Shown: positions 1-7,726, counted from the stretch's first letter. The stretch: 64,000 nt of DNA from Pseudomonas sivasensis (GCF_013778505.1 NZ_JAAOWU010000009.1:62001-126000), one strand, 5' to 3'. Program-made: numbers and translations. Notes: generated by a model not told the origin, from the letters alone.

Positions 1-1793
1 CGTTTCGCAGTTAGGTTTGTACCCTCCCCGTCTCGCGAAACTTCGTTTACCTTGATATGGTTGGGTGCACGCAACGTCCCATACATATCGTTGAGATGAC
101 CCTCGTAATCCTCACGTCTCTGCTTAATGGCCCTGGTGAAGGCGGCGAAGAAATGCTCATCATCCATGCCGGCAACCTGACATTCCTGTCCTTTGAAACC
201 GCCCAACATGGCATCTGCGTAAATCGGATCGTGGATGTAGATTCCAGAAACGGCGTTGCCCAATGGGATGTCAGTGGCATCCAGGAAAACCCGGAAGGCA
301 CGCTCGGAATTCCAGAAGAAGTCGATTTGCCATTGCAGGCGAGCAAGATTTCCGGTCAAGAAACTAAGCTTCTCCTTCCTCCAGCGAATCATCCTCTCTT
401 CATCGAGAGTGTATTTTCCTAAGGTGTCTCCGATCTTTCGCTGGGTGCGATGCTCGCGAACCTCGTCCCTCGTCTGAGCAATCGATGCGAGCTTGATCTC
501 ATAAGTGACTTCTGGCACGTCAAAACCAAACTCTGGACAAATCTCGTCCACCAGATAGCCCAAAACCTGATCAGAGATGCGCTCAGCAGTGCCACGAGCG
601 AATTTGAAATCAATCCTTGTCTTTTTATCTGCCGGGATGATTGAGATGTCAGGGACAATGATTTCGTGAGGAGGTACCCAAGTGGTGGCGTCTGCCTCGC
701 GAAGGGACATCGCCAGCCCCCAGCGCCCTTTCGCCGCCTCAGGAGTGGATTCACCCAGAAAATCTTCGAGCATGACCATTTTGGCTCGGGCATATGGGCC
801 CAGGCGGTCGTCGTGTACATACACCCACTCTGCTCCATCACGGAAGTCATAGCCGAGCGCGGTAATGGCGTGGCCTGCCTTGATGTATTCACCAGCGGCG
901 TTAGGCTTCAAACCATATACTGTCCCCGTCAAGATGACAGGCAAGTCACTATCGATGTGGGCGACCAAGGAATCGCGGAACGATTCTTTAGTCGATTTTT
1001 CGAGGCCCGCGTTGTGATAGCGCAGCCCCTCGACATCCAGCGTTCGCTGAATCTGCTTGTTGGTTAACTCTTTATTAGGGAAGCCGTTGCTTGAGCCATC
1101 CACGAAATTCAAAGCGGCTGTAGTGATCTCACTACAGGACTTGATGTCCTTCACCCCTCGACCTGGCAGGCTGTGAAGCGCCGTCCAAATGGCAGTAGTT
1201 GCGCAAGCAGCAACAACCTTGTCCTGCTCTTGAAATGCAATAGAGTCGATTGTGAGTTTGATGCCAAAGAGATTCACATCATAGCACTTGGCGATTTTCT
1301 TCTTGCCAACGCCTCGATCACCGATGACACGGAGGCAGGTTTTCCCCACGAATGTTCTGGTGAGCGGCTTGATTACCATAAAGCCAAGGTAGTGCGACTG
1401 GAGCTGCTTTATAGTTTTTACGGCCTTTTTATCGGTATCGTCAGCCAGCACGGTATTTGCGTCACCGGCCAATAACGCGTCCAACCGTTTGTGGGTCAGG
1501 TCGCAATTGAAAAAGTGAAGACGAGCGCACTTATACCCATCGTTACGGAAACGCCCCAGGTAGAAGCGGGAGTAGTCTTCAAGAAAATCTCGGTCGATGT
1601 ACTCGTGCTCAAGAAGGATGCTCCCTACCGTCTTCTTGCCCTTCTTAATCTTCGGCATGAAGGACTTCAGATAGTTGTAGATGTACTTGATTTGCGGCTT
1701 TTCGAAGATGTCAGCGTGATCATAGCCGTAGGGCTCATGAATCAGAGCTGCGAGCGTCGCTTCCTCGAAACTGGTGATGAGATATGGAGTCAT
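1..1793 (-). CDS. Large protein with papain/C39-like cysteine peptidase signature (3' end cut by window)
   Basis: The frame is open from ATG at 1793 to the window edge, at least 597 residues, with no stop. I do not recognise the full-length family. A papain-like/C39-like centre can be read: Gln190 and Cys197 in EQDKVVAACATTAIW, His308 in IKAGHAITALGY, and Asp328 in VYVHDDRLGPY. The order and spacing fit a Cys-His-Asp triad with an oxyanion Gln. A conserved-looking block YLGFMVIKPL (134-143) precedes it, and the C-terminal part (from about 350) has no motif I know. There is no obvious Shine-Dalgarno sequence, and the start lies only 12 bases after the end of a terminator hairpin. It is on the same strand as, and downstream of, a ubiquitin-like conjugation operon, so a processing or deconjugating role is a tempting inference, not a demonstrated one. 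Confidence 0.7.
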   Translation of the reverse strand, partial: MTPYLITSFEEATLAALIHEPYGYDHADIFEKPQIKYIYNYLKSFMPKIKKGKKTVGSILLEHEYIDRDFLEDYSRFYLGRFRNDGYKCARLHFFNCDLTHKRLDALLAGDANTVLADDTDKKAVKTIKQLQSHYLGFMVIKPLTRTFVGKTCLRVIGDRGVGKKKIAKCYDVNLFGIKLTIDSIAFQEQDKVVAACATTAIWTALHSLPGRGVKDIKSCSEITTAALNFVDGSSNGFPNKELTNKQIQRTLDVEGLRYHNAGLEKSTKESFRDSLVAHIDSDLPVILTGTVYGLKPNAAGEYIKAGHAITALGYDFRDGAEWVYVHDDRLGPYARAKMVMLEDFLGESTPEAAKGRWGLAMSLREADATTWVPPHEIIVPDISIIPADKKTRIDFKFARGTAERISDQVLGYLVDEICPEFGFDVPEVTYEIKLASIAQTRDEVREHRTQRKIGDTLGKYTLDEERMIRWRKEKLSFLTGNLARLQWQIDFFWNSERAFRVFLDATDIPLGNAVSGIYIHDPIYADAMLGGFKGQECQVAGMDDEHFFAAFTRAIKQRREDYEGHLNDMYGTLRAPNHIKVNEVSRDGEGTNLTAK

Positions 1794-1804
1794 TTTGATC
1801 GCGC

Positions 1805-1832
1805 AAAAAAAAGCAGCCCATCAGGCTGCTTT
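1805..1832 (-). terminator. Rho-independent terminator after the 55-residue gene
   Basis: On the minus strand the sequence forms a 9-bp stem (AAAGCAGCC / GGCTGCTTT) with a 5-base loop, followed by eight T residues. It lies 17 bases past the stop of the small gene at 1849-2016 and 12 bases before the ATG of the large peptidase-like gene, so the latter either needs readthrough or uses a promoter located upstream inside the small gene. Confidence 0.85.
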
Positions 1833-1848
1833 CGAGTGAAGAGGGTTA

Positions 1849-2016
1849 TTAGAGGCTGCAGGCTTTAGCCAGCAACGTCGCGGTGACTTCTTGGTTAGCG
1901 AATTCACGTGCCAGACGGTTGTTGGTCTCTGCCATGCGATCACGAGCCGCCTTCAGGCTGGCTTCATGAGTACCCTTCCGATTACGGGCCTCTTCGATCA
2001 TACGCTCCAGAGTCAT
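1849..2016 (-). CDS. Small charged helical protein, 55 aa
   Basis: The protein (MTLERMIEEARNRKG... to ...LLAKACSL) is rich in Glu, Arg and Ala and is probably almost entirely helical. The ATG at 2016 is chosen because it follows a good ribosome site (GAGGATGGAGCT). A start 10 codons further upstream would lack one. I do not recognise the family. It is followed at once by a strong terminator and then by the large peptidase-like gene on the same strand. It could be an independent small protein, a leader peptide, or a partner or inhibitor of the downstream protein; nothing in the sequence decides this. Confidence 0.6.
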   Translation of the reverse strand: MTLERMIEEARNRKGTHEASLKAARDRMAETNNRLAREFANQEVTATLLAKACSL

Positions 2017-2603
2017 AGCTCCATCCTCTAAGAATTTTGGGTTCACAGTGCATCAAAGAATCCAAATGCGCGACCACTGACTTCACGAGATATCAACGTG
2101 GTACTGACGCGCTTGCGACAGCGGCGCGGATTATCGAGTCCGGTTGCCAAGCTCCACAAGCAGTACCTGTCGTCACCCGACAAGCGGCATCACGACTGTA
2201 GTTGAGACCGAGCCAAAGCGCCAAGGTTCACAAACAAACAGCACTATGATCTGCCAAACGGTAGCGCCATCACAGTTTCGCATTCGTAAGCAAAGCTGGA
2301 TGGTTCTCCCCTGCTAACGGGCGCTATCACGCCAAAACTTCCATCACGGAGGTGCCTTAGCCGGGCGAGAATCATTTGATAAATCGAGTATGGCATATGG
2401 CGATCATCCACTTAAAGTGTATTTCGCCATTATTTTTGCACTACTACAGCGCATCGAAGCGTCGATTTTTGAGTCTTCCACGCTACCAATCTGCGTTACG
2501 AGGCTTAGTGAAAAGGAGGTCAGGTGGGGGGAGAGATGATTAGAGAGCCCTTTTCCTCTTGGTCGGGCCCTCTATTTTTTAGGGAGGCGGATGGTCGACT
2601 CGG
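2017..2603. other. Long non-coding interval between the small gene and the DUF6527 gene
   Basis: About 590 bases without a convincing gene on either strand. It must hold the promoter for the 55-residue gene on the minus strand. Near its right end there is a hairpin with a T tract oriented for plus-strand transcripts (2542-2580), although no plus-strand gene precedes it. A small RNA is therefore possible, but I see no clear promoter for it. Confidence 0.4.
2542..2580 (+). terminator. Hairpin plus T tract between operons
   Basis: AGAGAGCCC (2542-2550) pairs with GGGCCCTCT (2565-2573), with one mismatch, and is followed by ATTTTTT. The T tract is on the plus strand. On the minus strand the same hairpin lies just past the stop of the DUF6527 gene, but without a U tract, so it may act in both directions only weakly. 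Confidence 0.55.
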
Positions 2604-3047
2604 TCAGAACCCGAACAACTTCTTCAGCCTGGTGATCAAGGACGGTGCTTCGGTCGGCTGCTGGATTTGTGGTGCAGGCTGACTAACCTCGCTCTCCCTT
2701 GGCCTCCCCGGCTGCTGCCGTGCTTTCGCTTCAGCATCACGCTTGCGCCCTGCGTTGATCGCCTCTTGAGACATGTTTCCAGCCCACTCAATGCGGCCAG
2801 ACCGCACCCAGTAGTGAGAACGGCACTTAAATGTCCAGTTGCCAATTGAAGGTTTGAGTGACACCGTTTCGCCATCGAATGACATCTGCCAGTCGGTTGG
2901 AGAGAAGGGGGTGATCACTTTGTTGCCGCAACCACAGGCACACAGGTGTGCTGCAGTTGCGAACTCCATTGCCAGGTAAAGCTCGCCTGGCTCCAATCTA
3001 TTAGGGAAATGCTCAACAAACAGAGGCGTTAGGCTCCTAATGGTCAT
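2604..3047 (-). CDS. DUF6527 family protein of a ubiquitin-like operon
   Basis: A 147-residue protein with the hallmark metal-type cluster of DUF6527: HLCACGCGNKV (H34, C36, C38, C40), followed by SIGNWTFKCRSHYW (C75, H78). From about residue 95 it has a charged, proline-rich tail ending LKKLFGF, which could be a flexible linker or a docking peptide. Its ATG overlaps the stop of the E1 gene (ATGA), with GAGGAG just upstream, so translation is probably coupled. DUF6527 genes are known neighbours of bacterial ubiquitin-like/E1 genes and are thought to process or remove the ubiquitin-like protein. The assignment to the family is from the motif; the exact activity is inference. Confidence 0.85.
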   Translation of the reverse strand: MTIRSLTPLFVEHFPNRLEPGELYLAMEFATAAHLCACGCGNKVITPFSPTDWQMSFDGETVSLKPSIGNWTFKCRSHYWVRSGRIEWAGNMSQEAINAGRKRDAEAKARQQPGRPRESEVSQPAPQIQQPTEAPSLITRLKKLFGF

Positions 3048-4234
3048 GGGTACTCCTCACTGTTACCCATCTCGTTGAGATGAGTCGCATAGGTGAAGTG
3101 ACCGACCTGGACGTTATCCGCGTAGAAACCACAGAGCCGCTTCCAGGCACCAATGGCCAGTACCGCATTGAGGGCATTCAGATCAGCGATCTGAATGTTC
3201 GAGCGGTAGATGTCCTCTGCAGGATTTTCAGTCAGGGGCATGGTGCGACCAGCATGGTCGTAATGCTCAGGTGTAAGCGTTGTGACCCGACACATTCCCC
3301 AGATTTGCTGGGTATCGCCAACCAGGTGAACTCCCATACCGACATCAATCAGAGATGTATGGGTACCCCGGAGCGACTTCACCACTAAATCCCTCACCGT
3401 GGGGTTATCAACACTTAAGAAAACGTAGTCGAAAGCACATAGCTCATCGACATTCTCCGCTGTGATCATGCATGAGTGTGCGGTGATGTTGCGGTGCATC
3501 TCTGCGTACTTCTCCTGGAGATACTCAACCTTCTTCATTCCCCGTGCTAGATCAACGAATGACACCGCTCCAGGGTAGCGGAACGCATTGTGCTGCTGAA
3601 GCACATCAGCATCGAAGAGATGGATCTCTTCCACGGGAGTCTTGGCGATCTGATCCAAAATATAGGCGCCGGTACCTCCGAGCCCCACCACTGCCACCTT
3701 CAATCCTTTGAACTTTTCAGTGGGCATTCCTATGCCAGCGCGTGTCGATGCCGTGTCGGTATATGCGAAGACACTTCCCTCCGCATCCGACCGGATCGGC
3801 GCGAAGGTCTTTGCTGTGACGCTCTTGTCCAATGCCTCGGCTTGGCCGCTCAGGATTGAAGCGTAGATCGAGACCTTCTCGTAATAATCGGCGTAGTTGC
3901 CACTCCGAGGTTTTGCCGAGAAGTAGTGGTTCACGACCAAATTCGGCAATAGCTGATTCGAATTGCTGTTGTGAATGATCTGTTCGAGGGGACGCCCTTG
4001 CGAATCGCAAGGGCAATCACCAATGAAATGTGCCGTATGGTCGCTCGGTTGGCCCGCTACATCTGCCACCAGATTGAGCGCCATCACTAACACACCGCTG
4101 CTGCATACCTGACGCTGCGCGTTTACATAGGGTACATCATGAACCATGAGGTAACCCTCGTAGGTGTCCAGGTTGTACCCTTCGTTGCGCAAACGCAGGA
4201 GGTGAGGACTACGACTTATCAGTTGGTGTGACAT
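3044..4234 (-). CDS. E2-like (DUF6791) / E1-like ThiF fusion enzyme
   Basis: A 396-residue protein. The C-terminal half is a ThiF/E1 adenylyltransferase: nucleotide-binding GLGGTG (184-189), acidic LFDADVL (206-212) and FRYPG (218-222). C315 in WGMCRVTT sits after the activation core, where an E1 thioester cysteine could be. The N-terminal 160 residues resemble DUF6791, an E2-like domain found fused to such ThiF proteins; C44, C74 and C76 are candidate acceptors. The likely role is to activate the ubiquitin-like protein encoded just upstream with ATP and to transfer it. The start at 4234 gives a 26-base overlap with the ubiquitin-like gene and has an AAGGGG ribosome site; the next gene overlaps by ATGA. 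No JAB-type peptidase is seen in the operon. Confidence 0.88.
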   Translation of the reverse strand: MSHQLISRSPHLLRLRNEGYNLDTYEGYLMVHDVPYVNAQRQVCSSGVLVMALNLVADVAGQPSDHTAHFIGDCPCDSQGRPLEQIIHNSNSNQLLPNLVVNHYFSAKPRSGNYADYYEKVSIYASILSGQAEALDKSVTAKTFAPIRSDAEGSVFAYTDTASTRAGIGMPTEKFKGLKVAVVGLGGTGAYILDQIAKTPVEEIHLFDADVLQQHNAFRYPGAVSFVDLARGMKKVEYLQEKYAEMHRNITAHSCMITAENVDELCAFDYVFLSVDNPTVRDLVVKSLRGTHTSLIDVGMGVHLVGDTQQIWGMCRVTTLTPEHYDHAGRTMPLTENPAEDIYRSNIQIADLNALNAVLAIGAWKRLCGFYADNVQVGHFTYATHLNEMGNSEEYP

Positions 4235-4958
4235 TAAAGTGCATCCCCTTCTTGATCCGGACGTGTTGGCCGTCAACCAGGTTGGTGAGCGAGTTGCCTT
4301 CGTGGCCTTTGGCGTAGGTCACGGTGAAGTGAGCATTGGGGGCAGGCTGCGCGTCCGGGTAGGCCAAGTGCACTACCTCCCAGTACGACAAAGTGTGGGA
4401 GTGGATAAACACTGGCTGCGTATTGACGAAGACCTTGATATTGATTTCCACCGCAGCGAAATGCTCGACGCCAGGGCGCGCCAAATCGAACAAGTCGCGG
4501 TCTTCGATCAGCTCATCATCATCGCCGGGGATGACCAGAAAGATGTCGTACTTCTGAACATCCACGCCGGCCAGCTGCTTCAAAGTGCGACCAGAAATAC
4601 GCTGAGCGCCCCAGTCCTGCGCACGTCCATCAATAAAGAAGCGGAAGGTGCGATCACTCTTGAATGCAAGAAACTTCTCAATGCCGGCCTTGCGCAAGTC
4701 GGTAGTTTCAGTGGGGCTAAGCAGCTCCAAGTAGCCATTGGTGAGAACTTGGAACAGCAAGTAATCGTCCACTGGGCGGAGCTCCGCAGCCTCCAAGACT
4801 TGCTGCCCCGTGGGAACAGGATCCGCGATTACCAATGGCCGGTATTCCAGAGCATCGTCGCCGAGCTGGATTTTATACGGCCCGTGATCACGAACCTCGC
4901 GGCCCGCTAAGACGGCGGCAGCCACGTCTTCAACCTCAAAATCGTTCAACTGTGACAT
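4209..4958 (-). CDS. Multiubiquitin protein, three ubiquitin-like repeats
   Basis: A 249-residue protein with three consecutive beta-grasp (multiubiquitin family) units at about 27-98, 103-170 and 171-249. Each has the pattern of a first strand pair such as FRFFIDGR or IKVFVNTQ, a short helix (TLKQLAG; SYWEVVHLAYP) and a final strand. The C-terminus is GMHFNVTPTDKS, not a Gly-Gly end, so conjugation would need trimming or a non-canonical acceptor. It is the presumed substrate of the E2/E1 fusion next to it. The start at 4958 is chosen because GAGGA lies 9-10 bases upstream and the upstream extension lacks a site. Expression is probably controlled from the operator-rich region at 4993-5126. 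Confidence 0.88.
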   Translation of the reverse strand: MSQLNDFEVEDVAAAVLAGREVRDHGPYKIQLGDDALEYRPLVIADPVPTGQQVLEAAELRPVDDYLLFQVLTNGYLELLSPTETTDLRKAGIEKFLAFKSDRTFRFFIDGRAQDWGAQRISGRTLKQLAGVDVQKYDIFLVIPGDDDELIEDRDLFDLARPGVEHFAAVEINIKVFVNTQPVFIHSHTLSYWEVVHLAYPDAQPAPNAHFTVTYAKGHEGNSLTNLVDGQHVRIKKGMHFNVTPTDKS

Positions 4959-4992
4959 AGGGAAAAATCCTCGTATCTGAACCAAATGAGCT

Positions 4993-5126
4993 GTTGCCCA
5001 AACAGACAACACCACCGTCCTTAAAAAACGACCCGAGGGTCGTTGTCCTGCCAGACAACAGTGGACTTCAAAAAAAAGCCGCTTATCATGGATGATGAAT
5101 CGCGAGCTGTTGCCTGACTAGACAAC
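4993..5126. promoter_or_regulatory. Three operator copies GTTGYC-N6-GACAAC
   Basis: Three near-identical inverted repeats lie between the divergent operons: GTTGCC-CAAACA-GACAAC (4993-5010), GTTGTC-CTGCCA-GACAAC (5042-5059, perfect half-sites) and GTTGCC-TGACTA-GACAAC (5109-5126). All are 18 bases. Their placement between the multiubiquitin start (4958) and the XRE start (5173) makes the XRE protein the natural candidate binder, giving joint control of both operons. The repeats are seen directly; the binding protein is inferred. Confidence 0.8.
5023..5044 (-). terminator. Minus-strand hairpin with T tract in the multiubiquitin leader
   Basis: On the minus strand AACGACCC and GGGTCGTT form a stem with a tight loop, followed by six T residues. 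It lies 65 bases before the multiubiquitin ATG and touches the middle operator. If the operon promoter is upstream of it, it would be an attenuator; if downstream, it would shield the operon from antisense transcription. I could not place a promoter with confidence. Confidence 0.6.
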
Positions 5127-5172
5127 AGACTACTCCCGCCCTATCGGGCATTGCAAGTGGTTGGAGAAAAAA

Positions 5173-5544
5173 ATGGATTTGGCCGGGTTCATCGCTGCCA
5201 TGCGTGAACGAAAAGAGCTGAGTTTTCGTGACTTGGAGAAACGTGCAGGCGATCTAGATCACGCATACATTTGGAGATTGGAAAAAGGAGACCGTGCAGC
5301 CCCCTCTGAGGAGGTCGTAGGACGCCTGAGCCATGCGCTCGAGCTGGATGACCGAGAGGGTGATATTTTCAAGTTACTGGCCAAATCGGTCACTGTTGAA
5401 GACTCGCTTTACCACTTGATGGTGTCCCGCACGGACATCCCATGGGAAGATTTTGAAGACGTAGCAACAATGAGCTTTCGAGGTGAGCGTCCGAACACCG
5501 AAGAGGCTTGGCTCAAACGGATCGAACTTATTCAGCAGATGTAA
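5173..5544 (+). CDS. XRE-type HTH regulator of the ubiquitin-like locus
   Basis: A 123-residue protein with an N-terminal helix-turn-helix (about residues 4-60): LSFRDLEKRAG, then HAYIWRLEKGDRAAPS, the usual recognition-helix pattern of Cro/C1-type proteins. The ATG at 5173 is preferred over the in-frame TTG at 5161 because GGAG stands six bases upstream of it. The gene ends 14 bases before the ImmA gene, and the two clearly form an operon. It is divergent from the ubiquitin-like operon across three operator-like repeats, so it is the likely repressor of both. Confidence 0.85.
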   Translation: MDLAGFIAAMRERKELSFRDLEKRAGDLDHAYIWRLEKGDRAAPSEEVVGRLSHALELDDREGDIFKLLAKSVTVEDSLYHLMVSRTDIPWEDFEDVATMSFRGERPNTEEAWLKRIELIQQM

Positions 5545-5558
5545 TGACGAGGAGTTTC

Positions 5559-6428
5559 ATGGACGAAAACGTTGTGATCTCACGGGCCAGGAAACTGTTA
5601 AAGGAAGCTGGCATCAGTACAGCACCTGTTGATGTAGAGGCGCTTGCTGTTCATTTGGGCTTCAAGGTTTCGTGCGTGCAACTCCCCGATGGTGAAGCGG
5701 GTAACACTTTTGAAAGGCGCAAACAGAGACACATCTGGGTCAACGAAAAGGACAGTGTGGTTCGACAGCGCTTCACCATCCTTCATGAGATTGCTCACCA
5801 CGTCCTTGAGCTGCCGTCCAAGCACGGTGAGAAATTGCCAGGGGATGAGCTTGAGCGTTTCACGGGGCGTCCCCAGGAAGAGATTGCGTGCGACATCTTC
5901 GCTGCTGAGTGCCTGGTTCCCTGGGCAATGATTCAGCCACTCGCGGAGGACAGGAACTTCACTTTGGAGCACCTTGCCGAATTGGCTGAACGCTTCCAAG
6001 CATCGCGCTCATGTATCGCTTCCAAGTTCGCCCAAGCCTCAGAAGGCCACTTGGCCTTTGTCGTCGCGGAAGACGGCGTTGTGAAGTATTCCATTGGTTC
6101 AAAGGCCCTGCGCGATGCCAGAGTGTGGATCAGCCAAGGGATTCCCCTTCCTAAAAACTCTGCCGCAGCAAAAGCGTATAAAGCCGGTATCAGCGGCCTT
6201 CATGAGGCAGACATCGAGGGAAGTGATTGGAGCACCAGTGATGATGCTCGGCGGTTCGCCTGCTACGAACAAGCCACATACCACGCCCCGACTAGGCAGA
6301 CTCAATCGATCCTGAATTTCGAAGAGCTCGATCCTCGCCCGGTTTCGAACGGCTATCGAGCAAAACACGAGGACGATGACCTTCTTGAAGAGCTAGATGG
6401 TAGACCCGGATGGTCGAAGTATCGATGA
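5559..6428 (+). CDS. ImmA/IrrE family metallopeptidase
   Basis: A 289-residue protein. The zinc peptidase motif HEIAH is at residues 76-80, and a downstream EEIACDIFAAECLVP supplies the family's third acidic ligand and helix. Members cleave a partner XRE repressor, as ImmA does to ImmR in mobile elements, so it may relieve repression by the XRE protein encoded just upstream. The start ATG follows GACGAGGAG, eight bases away. The C-terminal 110 residues are not part of the peptidase core and have no motif I know. It could be a sensor for the signal that turns on the ubiquitin-like operon; this is inference. Confidence 0.88.
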   Translation: MDENVVISRARKLLKEAGISTAPVDVEALAVHLGFKVSCVQLPDGEAGNTFERRKQRHIWVNEKDSVVRQRFTILHEIAHHVLELPSKHGEKLPGDELERFTGRPQEEIACDIFAAECLVPWAMIQPLAEDRNFTLEHLAELAERFQASRSCIASKFAQASEGHLAFVVAEDGVVKYSIGSKALRDARVWISQGIPLPKNSAAAKAYKAGISGLHEADIEGSDWSTSDDARRFACYEQATYHAPTRQTQSILNFEELDPRPVSNGYRAKHEDDDLLEELDGRPGWSKYR

Positions 6429-6765
6429 TCTCTTCTCAATCAACTGGGCGGTTGTATAACAGGCTGCACCGGATTCTAACCTCCAATCTTCCAAAATGCT
6501 GATGGAGAGTTTGCTGGCCAACTATGGTGTACGTAGGCCAACTGGCAAAAGAGATCTCATTCCCAATCCGGAGCATCCGAGCAGATATCCGGCAGGCCTT
6601 GAAGGTTGCTTAGGAAAGTAAGCAGTGATGGTTGAGCTTTGGACAGGGATGTCCATGTAGCGAGAGATGAAGTTGCGGCAGGAGAGCACATATCCCGACT
6701 AGCTCCAAATCACAGCGTCAGGCCTTTGATTGTAGCTGCCCAAGGTGTTGTGCACTTGGATGCGT
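6429..6765. other. Interval without a convincing gene
   Basis: About 340 bases. The only reading frame of interest is 6496-6621 on the plus strand, 41 residues (MLMESLLANYGVRRPTG..., ending LEGCLGK). It lacks a good ribosome site and may be a remnant of a longer gene. Nothing else was recognised. Confidence 0.35.
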
Positions 6766-7098
6766 CTACATCGACTTAACCGAGACCACTTCCACATACT
6801 TGTACTTCTTCCTTGCAGCCTTCACAGCATCTTGCTCAGCAAGCAACGAGCTCAACGTGTCGGCCTCGTGGATCAACTCGTGCATCTTCCCCTCGAATTC
6901 GTTTCCAACCCGAAGCGTAACCCTCAGCCTAGGCGTGAACGATTTCGTCGCTTTCTTCTTGAGCGAAGAAGTTGATACCGGCTTGGTAAAAACGACCTCT
7001 GGCGCCTGCTGGGGCGTTGGAGGCGCAGGAACCTCTTCTGGCTCAGTCGAACCAAACAATGCACGACGCATTTCTTCTTCAGTTAAGTCAGAGCTCAT
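6766..7098 (-). CDS. Hypothetical protein, 110 aa
   Basis: The protein starts MSSDLTEEEMRRALFGSTE, continues with a proline- and alanine-rich linker (PEEVPAPPTPQQAP) and ends with a basic, helical segment containing LRVTLRVGNEFEGKMHELIHEAD and AARKKYKYVEVV. No family was recognised. The ATG at 7098 is favoured by the protein-like N-terminus. An alternative TTG at 7188 would overlap the upstream gene's stop but adds an unconvincing segment. It follows the 121-residue gene on the same strand and is probably cotranscribed. Confidence 0.55.
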   Translation of the reverse strand: MSSDLTEEEMRRALFGSTEPEEVPAPPTPQQAPEVVFTKPVSTSSLKKKATKSFTPRLRVTLRVGNEFEGKMHELIHEADTLSSLLAEQDAVKAARKKYKYVEVVSVKSM

Positions 7099-7184
7099 GG
7101 AAGATCTCAAAGGGGTGCTAATTATCTCGACAAACTCCACTAGGGTTGTTGCCGACCGGTATCGTAGGGGAGCCTGCCTGGACG

Positions 7185-7550
7185 TCAAATCCCCAGTTCG
7201 ATTTCAATACAAGAGCCGCGCAAGGCTCGCGAAAGCTGCACCTTTGGCAGGAGGGTAATGAGCCCATCAGCTAAGTTGCTAGCGTGACGAGCATACAGCG
7301 TGACTGTGCCCGCATCCGGCGTTCGACCTGGTACGACAGCACCTACCCTCTGCTGGGCAATTTTAAGAATATTCAAGACTTCCTGACTGACCTCATTGGT
7401 GGACAGATGCTCAACGAGTGGTCTGGGCGGAGGGGCGGAACGGCTCCACATATCTATTACCGCTTGAAGCAGGCCGTCTGAGCCCAAATGCTCCAGGGCC
7501 ATCTCCCACAACTTCCCCTCCTGGGCGATATCCAGGCGTGCCCTACTCAT
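7185..7550 (-). CDS. Hypothetical protein, 121 aa
   Basis: The ATG at 7550 has AGGA eight bases upstream. The sequence looks helical (EGKLWEMALEHLGSDGLLQAVIDMW) and ends in a beta-rich segment (SCIEIELGI). No catalytic motif or known domain is visible. It forms a pair with the following 110-residue gene; the two could be a small operon of the island. The function is unknown. Confidence 0.55.
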   Translation of the reverse strand: MSRARLDIAQEGKLWEMALEHLGSDGLLQAVIDMWSRSAPPPRPLVEHLSTNEVSQEVLNILKIAQQRVGAVVPGRTPDAGTVTLYARHASNLADGLITLLPKVQLSRALRGSCIEIELGI

Positions 7551-7726
7551 TGCGAAATCCTAAAAGCATCAAGCTCATTCCTGATTGCAAATTTTACCCA
7601 GCTTTCGGCGAAAGCGACGCTCATATAGCTGGGTTGGTCGCAGAGGACGGGGCGCGAATTCTACGTTGAACGGCAGGCTATTAGATATTCAGACTCGCGG
7701 AAGGGTGCTGACTTGGGCACGTAACA

